Below are positions 10,917 through 34,784 of a stretch of 64,000 nucleotides of DNA, piece by piece. The translations under genes and the position numbers were made by a program. The DNA comes from Lineus longissimus (taxonomy: Eukaryota > Nemertea > Pilidiophora > Heteronemertea > Lineidae). The stretch's first letter is position 1. Each line of letters opens with the position of its first letter. The DNA lies in the NCBI RefSeq assembly GCF_910592395.1, contig NC_088321.1, forward strand, positions 16,554,001-16,618,000, written 5' to 3'. The notes under the pieces are model-generated. The model saw only the letters and a program-made list of their open reading frames with translations. It had not been told where the DNA came from and made no database searches.

Positions 10917-13869
10917 CTGCAAATATAAATCAGAGCAATGGAATGAACATTGTTTTGAATTTAGGTCTGCAAAACTGGTTGTAGTACTCACTAACTGATA
11001 ACCTACATGTTGTTAGGATAGCTTGGTTACGATATCTGAACATATTATCAAAGAAGTAAAGCTTCTATCTGGAAGGTTGCAATCACCCCTGACCAACAAG
11101 ACATGTTAGCAACCTAAGGTAAACTTACCCTTTTAAATTCGGACATATTTGTTGCAATGACCGGCGTTCCTATTATTCCGAGGTAATTTATCCGTGTTGT
11201 TTCTTCTCCATCTTGGTTGTCGGCAAAAAACAACTGAAAGAGACATTCGCAGGATGAAAAAATGAACTGAGTTTTGTTCATCAGTCAGCTCAGCTACATG
11301 TGCGAGACCCAACTTGTCTCACAAAGTCAACACCTATTGACCTGACCATTGGCATTCGTATGAGAGCCTCGTGTAGCATCAGTCAGCTCAGTCACATGTG
11401 CGAGACCCAACTTGTCTCACAAAGTCAACACCTATTGACCTGACCATTGGCATTTGTATGAGAGCCTCGTGTAGCATCAGTCAGCTCAGTCACATGTGCG
11501 AGACCCAACTTGTCTCACAAAGTCAACACCTATTGACCTGACCATTGGCATTCGTATGAGAGCCTCGTGTAGCATCAATCAGCTCAGTTACATGTCAGGA
11601 CCTAACTTGTCTCACAAAGTCAACACCTATTGACCTGACCATTGGCATTCGTATGAGAGCCTCGTGTAGCATCAATCAGCTCAGTTACATGTCAGGACCT
11701 AACTTGTCTCACAAAGTCAACACCTATTGACCTGACCATTGGCATTTGTATGAGAGCCTCGTGTAGCATAATCTGAGAGCAACACTCTAATACCTGAACT
11801 GATGATGGCAAGAACAAGATGGAGGCTTTCCTCCAATATCCAATCCTTAGTTGGTTTATTCTATCGTCACGGTTACTTACTGTCATACTCTGTACATTCT
11901 GAAACTTGACGTAAGCCAGGCCTATCACAGTTCCATCTAATTCTTCTTTCTTCATTCTAGGAAGAGAAAAATAATTTTATGAGACTCAAACAACGTCATT
12001 CTCCTGTCTTTGTCCTCAGTTCCTGTGACACAGATAACATAGCTGTTTCCAATCCAATAACATTTATTTTGAGCCAAGGGACTGGAGAGAATCTCAGTTT
12101 CGTCCAAGGACACTGAAGAGCTATGATAATTACTCTTGAAATCCATGTTGGTTCAAAAAGAGGATCCACAAATTCAAACTCAGGTATTTTGGCATTGTGG
12201 ACCAGGAGTTTTAGTGACTGTTGTAAGTGAACAAAGACATCACACATGCTCTGATGGCTAAAGCCTGAGGAAACCTCTCACTCACTCTATTGCCTGTGTT
12301 GGTTGTGTACTCCGAGCTGAATCAAAGTCCAACGTCGTTGGCTGATTGATGAAGATTTTCACATTTTTTGGTCCCTGGTCTGTCGGGGCTTTGAATCGTA
12401 ATGAATGTATTCTCATTGGTTGTTGGAAAGCTAGATGGCAAATGAGCTGAAAGTGAATTACAGATTCAGGTTTGATAGTGGACTGGATCTACACACTGTT
12501 GAGAGATCAGAACTCCACAGAAACTGCATAAGACTTGTACACCATCATCAATCAATTGGTCACAAGCAAAGCCAATAAAGATGTACTGGGCCTTTCATGA
12601 CGATATTCTTGAAATAACCCCACTTTTCTGAATGGACTCTTCGAATGCATCAACTGGTAGAGTCCATTGAGTGCAATAGGGATGTTACCTCTTCATCACA
12701 ATCAGACTCGAGGTATTCATCCTCCTTCGTTGACAAGGCGTCCTTCATCATGTGGTCATCGGACTCGTTCAAGCATTCACAGCCTGCGCTCAAGATGAGG
12801 TTGTTTACATCCCTCTGAAATGGATGTAGTGAGATATGATGAAATGTATTCGTTGCTACGTGAAATGGATCAGTATATTCATGTTATAGACTTCTGTGAT
12901 GACTACGCAATCCCCAACTCAAGGTTAGATAATTGTGGCTTGATTTATACTGTCAGAATCCTAGCCTCGGAACCTGAAAAGCTGTCATTATTAATCATTC
13001 CTGTCAAACAAATTTCATGTCAGAGAAGCGTTTCTCGAGTCTTGCCAGGGACTTTCTGGTCAACCCTGTTGTAAACAGACTTACATGTCCCTTCACACCA
13101 ACACCATCATCTTCTTCCTCATCAACCATCCACTTCTTGATCTTCCCCTCAAGTGCAGCCGCGTCTGCTCCTCGCTGCTCATCCACTTTGTTGCTCGTCC
13201 GAAAGAACAAGAATGTTGGCATCGCTCTAATTGAATGTTTAGCTGCTGCAGCTTCACATTTCTCAACATCTAACTTAAGAAAGACGACTTGTGGGTATGT
13301 GATGCTAAGCTGAGCAAATTTGGGAGCAATTGTGTTACATGGACCACACCTGGAAAAGAAAATACTATCATGAGATTAGAAAACTGCCAGGACTGTAAGT
13401 GTAGCACGAGTTTCCACGACAAAGGCCACACTCACTGGGCCACAGCCAAACCAGATGAGGGTGATGTGAAATTAAGAAAGATCGGTTAACATTTACAATC
13501 CCCGATTGAAAGGTCAATTCAAGATACCACTACGGCACAGACTAATCACAGAATCTGGCCGATATCCCTTGGTCGAATGGGACTTGATTGTTGAGAATGA
13601 CCTTCTGAAAAGTGTAATCATAACAGTCAACAACAGGTCATCTACCTGGTGAATACATACACTGTTATGAACACTATCCTGTACATCATGTACACGATCA
13701 TGTACATTTACACAATTAGTGAATCAGCAGTTCTAGAGAACCCACAACCGGCGTCTTACCAGGGTGCATAAAAGTCAACAACAACGAGTTTATTTCCTGC
13801 ATTTGTTAGCTCATCATCGAGAGATTCTTCTGGCTTCAGTTCTTTGACATTTGACGCTGCTCCTGCCAT
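10887..13869 (-). CDS. TXNL1: Thioredoxin-like protein 1 (7 exons, 290 aa, complete)
   Basis: Minus-strand exons 13760-13869, 13085-13349, 12689-12814, 12286-12446, 11881-11956, 11129-11233 and 10887-10916 join in frame (873 nt, 290 aa plus stop), close to the 289 aa I recall for vertebrate TXNL1. Residues 1-110 are a thioredoxin fold: the strand VVVDFYAPW leads into the active site CGPC (38-41), and the cis-proline is in MPTFLFF (P81). From about 120 to 285 is a PITH domain with the family motifs GCECLNESD, LESDCDEE, GPKNVKIFINQP, YVKFQNV and a C-terminal GKKGESH. TXNL1 is known as a cytosolic/nuclear redox protein bound to the 26S proteasome lid via its PITH domain. All junctions are GT-AG. 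The start is the first Met and lies just before the thioredoxin domain. Orthology is strong; function is by homology. Confidence 0.95.
11129..11233 (-). CDS. TXNL1: TXNL1 exon 6 (PITH)
   Basis: Residues 247-281, containing NQDGEETTRINYLGIIGTP, matching the end of the PITH fold. 105 nt, phase 0; acceptor CTTTCAG, donor AGG|GTAAGT. Confidence 0.92.
11279..11768 (+). repeat. 98-bp minisatellite, 5 copies, TXNL1 intron 5
   Basis: Units start at about 11279, 11377, 11475, 11573 and 11670 with CATCARTCAGCTCAGTYACATG. The first three and last two form subgroups sharing a small deletion near ACATGT. It lies between exons 5 and 6. Confidence 0.85.
11881..11956 (-). CDS. TXNL1: TXNL1 exon 5 (PITH)
   Basis: Completes a Glu codon and encodes through residue 246, including AYVKFQNVQSMT. 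Acceptor CTTCCTAG, donor ACA|GTAAGT; phase 0 out. Confidence 0.92.
12286..12446 (-). CDS. TXNL1: TXNL1 exon 4 (PITH)
   Basis: Residues 168-220 plus two bases; contains RFKAPTDQGPKNVKIFINQP, the beta-sandwich core of PITH. Acceptor ACTTTCAG, donor AGA|GTGAGT. Confidence 0.92.
12689..12814 (-). CDS. TXNL1: TXNL1 exon 3 (start of PITH domain)
   Basis: Residues 126-167, containing GCECLNESD and LESDCDEE, which are hallmark PITH-domain sequences. 126 nt, phase 0 at both ends; acceptor ATTTCAG, donor GAG|GTAACA. Confidence 0.92.
13085..13349 (-). CDS. TXNL1: TXNL1 exon 2 (thioredoxin active site)
   Basis: Begins by completing W37 and encodes CGPC, the cis-Pro loop and the acidic linker DEEEDDG, ending at residue 125. 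Acceptor TTTTCCAG, donor CAT|GTAAGT; ends in phase 0. Confidence 0.93.
13490..13520 (-). repeat. Fragment of the 125-bp TIR element family
   Basis: ATTTACAATCCCCGAT followed by AAAGGTCA matches the terminal part (reverse complement of the right end) of the element at 14594-14719, with a small internal deletion. It lies in TXNL1 intron 1. Confidence 0.45.
13760..13869 (-). CDS. TXNL1: TXNL1 exon 1
   Basis: Start codon at 13869; encodes residues 1-36 and two bases of W37, just before the CGPC site. Donor CTG|GTAAGA; phase 2. Confidence 0.93.
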
Positions 13870-14144
13870 TTCTTTTGCCTTAATTCGAACTTTTTTGACA
13901 AAAACTACCCCTTTCGTCTGGAATTAAGCCGAGAAATCCCCCAGCTGAAATTTTCGACATTAATTTTCAAATACATTTTATTCCCTTTTGTCTCAAAACA
14001 GGCTTCAAATAATCTACGTGTTATAAGAATTGTATTTAACTTAAGCTCACTGATCAGTATTGATTCGTTGCTAGGGCTAAAAGTTTATAATTACCATTAT
14101 TTATTCGACAGAATATCACGATTTTTGGGAAACTCATATTTTGA

Positions 14145-14176
14145 TGACGTCACGTCAAAACTTCACAAGCGGAAGT
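14145..14176. promoter_or_regulatory. CRE plus ETS motif cluster, candidate TXNL1/FER divergent promoter
   Basis: A full palindromic CRE, TGACGTCA, at 14145-14152 is followed by CGGAAGT (14170-14176), an ETS/GABP-type core. It is about 280 bp upstream of the TXNL1 start codon, on the side facing FER. These two motifs commonly occur in housekeeping and bidirectional promoters. The motifs are seen; promoter activity is inferred. Confidence 0.45.
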
Positions 14177-14593
14177 GGAATTGTATATTTCTTTCATTCC
14201 TGAGTAATTATTCCGGCTATTTTGCAGAAAATCACCGAAATTTGGACAACAATGATAATTGTTTGATGCAGATATGTGATAGATGATTACATATACAACA
14301 TTTGTAAGTAATGCAAGCCCAAAAAAGCCAGAAATTGCCAGAAACATCCCCATTGCATCGTTCAAAGTTTGCCTGCCAGGCCGACCCAGCCCACCGGTCG
14401 GTTGCATCAATGCATGCAGACATGTCGCTTGTTTCACTGTTATTGTGGCTTGTGTGCAAGACTGCAATTAGGTTACCTGCTGTGTTTTAATTTATTTGGA
14501 TGATTGTGCTGGGCTAAAATTGTGCTAAAATCTTAGGTTTCGGCGACACCACCACCAGGCACTGACTGTGACACTACTACTAGACTACGGCTA

Positions 14594-14719
14594 AAATTTA
14601 GAATCCCCGATCAGAAATGACGTAGTTTGATCGCATTCAACTATAAATCCATTGAACAGTGGTGCTTGGTTAGTCAACCGATGACCTTTTTTTGGGGTGT
14701 GATCGGGGATTGTAAATCC
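14594..14719 (+). mobile_element. ~125-bp TIR element (MITE-like)
   Basis: The left end AATTTAGAATCCCCGATCA and right end TGATCGGGGATTGTAAATC are inverted repeats of each other. The interior contains GACCTTTTTTTGG. A diverged copy is at 18671-18797 and a fragment at 13490-13520. No coding capacity. Confidence 0.6.
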
Positions 14720-16429
14720 GTTCCCTAGACTACTAGTACTATTTATTGTCTGTGAGACAGATGGTTCACACCTGAGGCTGAGCTGGCCACGATTGACGAA
14801 GCAGTCCCTCAGCGTTTAACAGTCAGTTTTCAATAGAACACCAGACCAGGTTCAGCTTTTTCTCGTTGACTGTCCATCGAAGAGAGAAGAAGAGCGTCTG
14901 GTTGCACGCGTTCGCCCAAAGAATAGTTGACGCATTATTTTTGTGTTTTGTGTCTTTATCTAGGTTTCATTTGGCTGTGAATGTCCCCACCAACTCCTGC
15001 CTCCAACTCATGTGATGTGAGCTATGAGATGCATTGGACCAGATGTAAGGTCACCAGGCCCAGTATTGAGTAGTCACGACTAACAAAAGAATTAATGTCA
15101 GTTTTGGCCCAATTTTAGATGATCGTATGCTTCCACAACCCGTATCCAAGTATTTTTGCAGACATTCTAGCCATTTTTTTTAAATTGAAAAGAATTTTTA
15201 AACATTTTTCAAGAGGTCCTCCAAAGAGAAAACAGCTAATGTGTTGTCTTTTTAAAAAATATTGATTTTCTCTGGATATATTGTCTTTAAATCTCCTACT
15301 TTCTCACAACGTATTTATGAATATATCAGGCACCATTAGTGATACAACATGGGAGTGACCAGGTATAAAATGAAGCTTACATATGTCCATCATCTCAGGT
15401 ACCTGATGCTTAACATGTACATCAAAAACTCAAAACATTCGGACAGATACATGGCCTAGGTAGTTTTTTAATTTTCATGATGACTGTGCAATTCAACAAT
15501 AAAAAAATGGCCTTGTTTTATAATTGTCAGTCTTTTCGCCTGATAAGTGGATAGTAATTTTAACTGACAGCAGAATGTACCCAATGTAACAGTTGACCCA
15601 ATTATCATAAATGGTTGCTGAGCACTGACCCGTTCACTCTGACTGACAGTAGTAGTGACAGCGAGAGGCAGGATTGGAATTGGTTAATTAACGACTGATA
15701 ACGTTGTATTGCTTTCAAGGACATTCACCGATTCACTGGTATTTTACCAGGAGTTCATATTTCCCAGAGAGAAAAATAATGCAATTATGCTTGTATTGAC
15801 TGGGACAGAAGCAACAGTAATGATAAATACAAGTACAAGTTTCATGCTTTGTATGACATCTGTCATGTCTGTGTTCAGATAACAAAACATTGTGATTAAG
15901 TCCTACTGGTCATGTATGACTGGAGGCATGGCTGATTGGCTTACTCAATCATTGTCCTACTGTACATGTATGACTGGAGGCATCAATATCTCCTCATCAG
16001 CTGAGCAGCTGTACCTCATTCATGAGTTTGTGCAGAGAGGGAGTTGGCAAATGACAGGAACAACTGTTCAGTGAGAGACTTGGATAACCTTATGGTGTAA
16101 ACGTGGGTTAGAAAAACTAGGTAGTCGTGAGTAAACTGGTGCACCTTGGCAATCAGATACTCCTACCTCATTTATACTTCTCAGTAACCGCAATAAAGAT
16201 AAATTCCATGCATTTCTAATTGGTAGAAGTTTCAGGAAAGTGTTTTATTTGAATACAAGTGATACCTGTTACGGCGACTTGGTCCATTGTTATTTTAGAC
16301 AGTCGAGTCACCAGGTTGGAGTAGAGCAATGTGGAGAGGTTTATCTTGGGGAACATGGGCAAGACAGTGTGTGTCTTGCCCCCCTTCGAGTGTGGACAGT
16401 AAGCATGGCATCCAGGGTGAGGAGGGAGA

Positions 16430-16709
16430 GAGCTCTGTTGGTAAGACTAGAGGGCTGACAGTGGTCTGGTGTGGCAGAGCTCTGTTGGTAAGACTAGAGG
16501 GCTGACAGTGGTCTGGTGTGGCAGAGCTCTGTTGGTAAGACTAGAGGGCTGACAGTGGTCTGGTGTGGCAGAGCTCTGTTGGTAAGACTAGAGGGCTGAC
16601 AGTGGTCTGGTGTGGCAGAGCTCTGTTGGTAAGACTAGAGGGCTGACAGTGGTCTGGTGTGGCAGAGCTCTGTTGGTAAGACTAGAGGGCTCACAGTGGT
16701 CTGGTGTGG
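16430..16709 (+). repeat. 47-bp minisatellite, ~6 copies, upstream of FER
   Basis: Units start AGAGCTCTGTTGGTAAGACT at 47-bp steps (about 16430, 16477, 16524, 16571, 16618, 16665). The same unit makes the array at 19042-19560. The unit contains TGTTGGTAAG, a donor-like GGTAAG, and vaguely resembles a tRNA-derived SINE head (TGGCAGAG). Confidence 0.85.
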
Positions 16710-16975
16710 CACTCGAGGTTGATGTGGCCGACAAGCCACATAAAGATGTCAAATGGATTAGTGCATCTTCGATTAGCCTGGTGATAAGTCCACTGGACCA
16801 TCTTTTACTCTTAGTGTTGCATCTCAAAATTGTTGTCTATTCGGAATTGTTCCTGCTTATGGTGTCTTTTCAGATTTGTTCCTGGCTATGATGTAATCTT
16901 TGATGATACCAACCAAGAGTATTAGAGTCAACTGTGAAATGATGATTAGAATCTCTTGTTTCTTTTCCAGTCACG

Positions 16976-28523
<11,548 letters not shown>

Positions 28524-28962
28524 TGTAGCCAGCCCTGTTAGTTCTTATATCATCTACCAGAGGGCAGAAGTGTACACACTGAAGTCAAGAGGTCCCTGAG
28601 CCAAATGTTACAGGGTAAAGGATGTACCAGACATCATGGACTGAGGACCAGTACTTAGACAGGATTCCTGATTGTTACATTTTGAATCAAGTCATGATGA
28701 TGCTGCTATGTTCTGCTCTCCTTTTAAACAACATGGGACAGTATCCCATTGTAGAAAGCTGCACTTTACTCCAAAAGGCCTAAAGTGGACCTGATTCCGT
28801 GGCTTTTGCATTGAACGTTTCCCTTCAACATTGGGTAATGATGCCAGTGTTAGTTCTTCATTCATCCACTTGGTGTCAGTCTTGATTCTGGGTGCAGGTT
28901 ATAGGTCAAGTCTGGTCCGATGTGTTTCAGATGTTCTCAGAATGTCAGAATTGTATTGAAGA

Positions 28963-29100
28963 AGTTCTCAGTTGTTACGACCTGGTATGGAGTAGTGTTT
29001 CAGTAAGAAGTTCTCAGTTGTTACGACCTGGTATGGAGTCGTGTTTCAGTAAGAAGTTCTCAGTTGTTACGACCTGGTATGGAGTCGTGTTTCAGTTGTT
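28963..29100 (+). repeat. 46-bp direct repeat, 3 copies
   Basis: Units start AGTTCTCAGTTGTTACGACC at about 28963, 29009 and 29055, in the probable FER 3' UTR. Confidence 0.8.
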
Positions 29101-29334
29101 TAGTTTTCTCTAGTGCCAATAGATGGCAGGGATCGTGTAAGCTGACATGGTCATGATCAGTGTAGCTGATTATTGACATCAGTGAACAAATTGAAGAGAA
29201 ATTATTGGCCTGTTGCTGCTACTTTTAGACTTTGGCGGCCTTTTTCTGCTTTTGCAGGGTCTTTTTTTCACACTCCATCAAATTTTAAACCATTTCTTCT
29301 TACTTTTAAAATATTTTACAATCTATTCAGTGTC

Positions 29335-29650
29335 TCTGCCAACTACCAGATCATGGCCTGCTTTCAACTACCAGATCATGGCCTGCTTTCTGATCAGTTT
29401 ACTACCAGATCATGGCCTGCTTTCTGATCAGTTTACTACCAGATCATGGCCTGCTTTCAACTACCAGATCATGGCCTGCTTTCTGATCAGTTTACTACCA
29501 GATCATGGCCTGCTTTCAACTACCAGATCATGGCCTGCTTTCTGATCAGTTTACTACCAGATCATGGCCTGCTTTCAACTACCAGATCATGGCCTGCTTT
29601 CTGATCAGTTTACTACCAGATCATGGCCTGCTGGTTGATCAGTTTACAAA
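29335..29650 (+). repeat. Compound minisatellite, CTACCAGATCATGGCCTGC units
   Basis: About eleven copies of a 24-bp unit (ACTACCAGATCATGGCCTGC plus TTTC), some extended by TGATCAGTTT, alternate in a near-regular long/short pattern. Probably within or just after the FER 3' UTR. Confidence 0.85.
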
Positions 29651-31460
29651 TCTCTACTCTATTTTGGAAATTAGGTTGTGACATCAGAATTCAGAAGAAT
29701 AAACCTTTCAACCCTGATTTTCATGAAAGAACAAAACCATTTTTATTGAAACATTTATTTTTGCTACGCGTGACTCTAGCATTTAAGTTGCTGTTCTGTC
29801 TAAGGCATGTAGTACATACTAGTCATAATTATAGGAAAGTTCACTTTCTGATGATAGATGTTGGGCTAAAATATGGGAGTGAATTAGTACAGTGTGTCCT
29901 TAAATAGGGCCTACTTAGTGCGGTGTTATTCATCAAAATCATAATACTTGGAAAAATCATGCTATCAAATTTACAAAATGATGTATGGTAGAGTTCTTAG
30001 TTAAAAAACCTTGAGACTTTGATGAGTGAAGGGTTAAGGTGGAGAGGCCCACCACTGACACCATTCAAAATACAACCATTCTTGCCAAGCAATACGTTGG
30101 TGGCATTTTGTGTCTCTCTGATATTCGGTAACTTCCTCACTTCCCATATTTTAGCTGAACCCTTCTAATCAAAGGTAGTTCTGTATTGTAAAAAGTAGTG
30201 TACATTTGCATATACTGTAGTACAGTAATCAATGATAATGTATGTTTTAATTTTCACATGTATTGCATGCATTTTGATCATAGATCGCTTTGTTGTACTG
30301 TTGCCAGGGAAACGCTTTTAAATTATGGTGGTTGCTGAAGGAACCACCGATCAAAGATCGATGATTTTGCAGGAAGAAATGTTTCCAGATGCTACATTAT
30401 TGTCTTGATGTAGTAATAAATTTATAAGGTATATGTAGTTAAGGTAACAGTTGTCATGGCAACTACTGTTGACTGTCATGGTTTCACTCATGAATTGTTA
30501 CTAAGGTCAACATTGTCATAGTAACGATATTTTCTATCGTCATGGTAACCAAATTTTGGTTACTGTGGTTACTCTTTTTTGTCAGTGGTTACTGAGGTCA
30601 ATGTTAGTGAATGAGAGGACAAGTTGCAATATTTCATAAATATGTTGAGTGCTATCACCAGTTTCTATGGCAACAGAAAATGTAAGTAACAAGTCATCAT
30701 TGTCATGAAAGGTGTCATAATATCAAAACGGAAGTGTGTTCAGTTTTACAAAATCCATTGATTTCCATTTATGGGTTTTAAAGGTTTTGGTGTGCACCGA
30801 GACGGGGAGAGGTTATTATTGGTTGATGTGGAGCACCTAATCCTTGAGGGATCCACAGACTGTCTGCGCTCTGACATCTGATCAAATGGTTCATTCTATT
30901 CATAGATATCACCACTGAGACCATGGACATTTGAAGAAAAATATTCTGTATGTTGATATAAGGGGCCTCTGAGTATTTGCCCTGTGTATAGATAAATGAT
31001 GTTTTGAAAGAGAAAAATTACAGGGTGAGCCAAAGATGAGCACTGTATTCCACCTGAGCCAAATCTTCCTGCTTATCTGTGTCTATATAGTTTGAGGCTA
31101 AGGTCATCCTGCTGCGGGTAGGAACAACCAAACTGGCACTTTATTGGCACACCCTGAACATTTTGTATTGTGAGTGGTAGCGGTTTGCTACTTGATTTAG
31201 TTCCTGAATAACCCATAGATGGTGTACCAGTATAGAATGTTGTGGCAGTGTTCTGTACAGTGCTTTACTCGATGATATCGTAGCGAATAGCTGGTTTTAT
31301 TTGACTCTCAGAAAGAAAGAAAGAAAGACAATTTTATACTTCAACATAAAAGTTGTGGGGTCCAGTTTTCCAACAGTCGTTGTATTGTGACCAAAATTCA
31401 TGAAGCACGTCCTCGACCTTGACTGTGTGGCGAGCATGACAGTTAACCAATACAGAGCAA

Positions 31461-31790
31461 GTTGTCAGGAGTTGTGGGGTGTTGTGGATCCGGTCTCTGA
31501 CTGGCGGTCAAGAGGTTGTCGGGAGTTGTGGGGTGTTGTGGATCCGGTGTCTGACTGGCGGTCAAGAGGTTGTCGGGAGTTTGTGGGGTGTTGTGGATCC
31601 GGTCTCCGACTGGCAGTCAAGAGGTTGTCAGGAGTTGTGGGGTGTTGTGGATCCGGTCTCTGACTGGCGGTCAAGAGGTTGTCGGGAGTTGTGGGGTGTT
31701 GTGGATCGGGTCTCTGACTGGCGGTCAAGAGGTTGTCAGGAGTTGTGGGGTATTGTGGATCCGGTCTCTGACTGGCGGTCAAGAGGTCCA
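31461..31790 (+). repeat. 54-bp minisatellite, 6 copies
   Basis: Units centred on GTTGTGGATCCGGTCTCTGA at about 31481, 31535, 31590, 31644, 31698 and 31752. The array runs into TGGTTTGATTCCCAG, a B-box-like sequence, so it may be an expanded tRNA-SINE 5' half. Because 54 is divisible by 3, ORFs run through it on both strands. Confidence 0.82.
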
Positions 31791-32937
31791 TGGTTTGATT
31801 CCCAGTATCCTCGTGAGACTCTAAGCAGGCCTCACAGGCCTATAACTCGGGTGCCAGTCAGAATGTTTGAGTTGTAGTATGAATTGAGCAGCTCATCTGA
31901 GGTGTACGAAAAGGTTTCAGGAGAGGACGGGGTTAAAGGGTAGTAAAGTCTAATGCCTAATGAACAGTCTGGAACCTGTCTGCTTTACGTCTAAAATTCG
32001 AATTTCATATCCTAAAAGTTGCTTAACTTATTTAACTCGCTTGAAGAAGTATGATTTTTACTAATGTCATGGCAACAGCACTTCTGTTTCATAGTTATAT
32101 TCTGACCTTGAACTTTGTCATGTAACCTCGACCTTGTAATGTCTGTTGGTGTTGATATAGGAAAGTACTCTTTGTCACAATATATGTTGGTTGTCGCCAT
32201 AGTAACGCATTTGTTACTGTTGGTTAATACTATGCATGCCCTTACATTCTCCTGGTCAGCTTGATCTTAACGGCCAACACTGTTTTTCAAAAAATTTTAA
32301 AAATGAATTTGAATTTGAAAGTCTTCAGTTGTGTAAATACAAAATGAATATAAATTTCAACGACTGAATATAAAAATGCTATAAATGCAAAGTTCAGTGA
32401 CTTTTCTTGCATAATAATTCATGTTTTCTTTGGCCATAAGTAAATACACTAGTGAAAGCCTTTAACCCTCGCAGTTCAGAGATGTTTCCATTTTAGTAAC
32501 CATGGAAACTGAAGAATTAAGCCTGTCAAACTCACATGGATTCGCTTTTTAAAGTTTCTCAAGATTATCGAAATGCTTCTCAAGATCACGCCCACCTCAG
32601 AATAACCTGCTGCTGCTGCTCTGGTGATGTCCCTCGTTGAACTGTTGACAACTATGAAGAAAGTAACTGTTCCCTAGCAACAGCTGAAGTTTATCACAAC
32701 ATTATTAAAAAGTTGAATTTGACTAACTTAAAGAAAAGTTATTGTGATCGAATATTGCATGTGTAGTATTGTTGCCATGGCAATTCACTTTTTAAGTCTC
32801 TCTTTGATTCTTGTAAAACTAGCTTGTTTTATAAAGGAATAAATGTGACCCTTTTTCATTTATTGTGTTCTGTTTTCTTGCAGAAATGAAACGTTTGCTG
32901 CTTATTAATCAATGGAAATCAGTGATGCAAGTGTAGA

Positions 32938-34460
32938 CCATCATCCTGACATAACATGTGTGGGTGCTACATCATCCTGACATAACATGTGTGGGTGCTA
33001 CACCATCCTGACATAACATGTGTGGCTGCTACACCATCCTGACATAACGCGTGGGTGCTACACCATCCTGACATAACATGTGTGGGTGCTACACCATCCT
33101 GACATAACATGTGTGGGTGCTACATCATCCTGACATAACATGTGTGGGTGCTACACCATCCTGACATAACATGTGTGGGTGCTACACCATCCTGACATAA
33201 CATGTGTGGGTGCTACACCATCCTGACATAACATGTGTGGGTGCTACACCATCCTGACATAACATGTGTGGGTGCTACACCATCCTGACATAACATGTGT
33301 GGGTGCTACACCATCCTGACATAACATGTGTGGGTGCTACACCATCCTGACATAACGTGTGGGTGCTACACCATCCTGACATTACATGTGTGGGTGCTAC
33401 ACCATCCTGACATAACATGTGTGGCTGCTACACCATCCTGACATAACATGTGTGGGTGCTACACCATCCTGACATAACATGTGTGGCTGTTACACCATCC
33501 TGACATAACGTGTGGGTGCTACACCATCCTGACATTACATGTGTGGGTGCTACACCATCCTGACATAACATGTGTGGCTGCTACACCATCCTGACATTAC
33601 ATGTGTGGGTGCTACACCATCCTGACATAACATGTGTGGCTGTTACACCATCCTGACATAACATGTGTGGCTGCTACACCATCCTGACATAACATGTGTG
33701 GGTGCTACACCATCCTGACATAACATGTGTGGGTGCTACACCATCCTGACATAACATGTGTGGCTGCTACACCATCCTGACATAACGCGTGGGTGCTACA
33801 CCATCCTGACATAACATGTGTGGGTGCTACATCATCCTGACATAACATGTGTGGGTGCTACACCATCCTGACATAACATGTGTGGCTGCTACACCATCCT
33901 GACATAACGTGTGGCTGCTACACCATCCTGACATAACATGTGTGGCTGCTACACCATCCTGACATAACATGTGTGGGTGCTACACCATCCTGACATAACA
34001 TGTGTGGGTGCTACATCATCCTGACATAACGTGTGGCTGCTACACCATCCTGACATAACATGTGTGGCTGCTACACCATCCTGACATAACATGTGTGGCT
34101 GCTACACCATCCTGACATAACGTGTGGCTGCTACACCATCCTGACATAACATGTGTGGCTGCTACACCATCCTGACATAACATGTGTGGGTGCTACACCA
34201 TCCTGACATAACATGTGTGGGTGCTACATCATCCTGACATAACGTGTGGCTGCTACACCATCCTGACATAACATGTGTGGCTGCTACACCTTCCTGACAT
34301 AACATGTGTGGGTGCTACACCATCCTGACATAACATGTGTGGGTGCTACACCATCCTGACATAACATGTGTGGGTGCTACACCATCCTGACATAACATGT
34401 GTGGGTGCTACACCATCCTGACATAACATGTGTGGCTGTTACACCATCCTGACATAACCA
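32938..34460 (+). repeat. 31-bp minisatellite, ~49 copies
   Basis: Unit ACCATCCTGACATAACATGT plus GTGGGTGCTAC. Variants (GGTGC/GCTGC, CATAACGTGTGG deletion, CATTACATG) recur in blocks, suggesting higher-order amplification. No spacers, so not a CRISPR array. Confidence 0.93.
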
Positions 34461-34784
34461 GTACACTCTGCCTACTGATATTTCAAACGAGTATCCTGAT
34501 CTCAGGAATGTGTTGCACACTGGTTCATTGAGTCTGACTTCTTGTGAAGGCCATGAAACAATGAGAGAAACCGAGAAAATGTTCCTTAATCATACTCGGC
34601 TTCTTCATTGTCTACCTGCCAGCATCGTGTGATTGTGAACTAGGAGAGCTATCTTCTTTTATCCAAATTTTGTGTCGAATCAATCATTGAAAAACACGCA
34701 AGTTTTGCATCTACCGGCGGTGAAAGTTGTGAGGGCGCAACGGCACCTGGGCAGCTTTCTTATTTTCGACTTTCGTTACCTTTC
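34461..34784. other. Unique-looking spacer between two arrays
   Basis: No ORF, promoter or RNA gene that I can support; it separates the 31-bp array from the hairpin satellite. Confidence 0.5.

Larger units (their letters stand above)
13870..16970. other. Intergenic region between TXNL1 and FER
   Basis: Divergent (head-to-head) spacer. It holds the promoter-like cluster at 14145-14176, a TIR element at 14594-14719, a 47-bp minisatellite at 16430-16709 and otherwise AT-rich sequence. A non-coding first exon of FER must lie somewhere upstream of 16971, because an acceptor TTTTCCAG sits 5 nt before the FER start codon, but I cannot place it. Confidence 0.6.
28524..32937. other. FER 3' UTR and downstream non-coding region
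   Basis: AT-rich with no supported gene. It contains a 46-bp repeat (28963-29100), a compound 24/34-bp array (29335-29650), a 54-bp array (31461-31790), short GAAA repeats at about 31310-31328, and polyadenylation-like AATAAA at 29698, 30415 and 32838. Several GTCATGGTAAC/GTTACTATGAC segments at 30450-30600 can pair with each other. Confidence 0.6.

Noticed and set aside
14150-14467. 105-aa minus-strand ORF upstream of TXNL1
   Set aside because: No family resemblance and it overlaps the promoter-like region; low-complexity evidence for coding.
32938-34460. Possible CRISPR-like direct-repeat array
   Set aside because: Repeats are contiguous without unique spacers and the genome is eukaryotic; it is a minisatellite.
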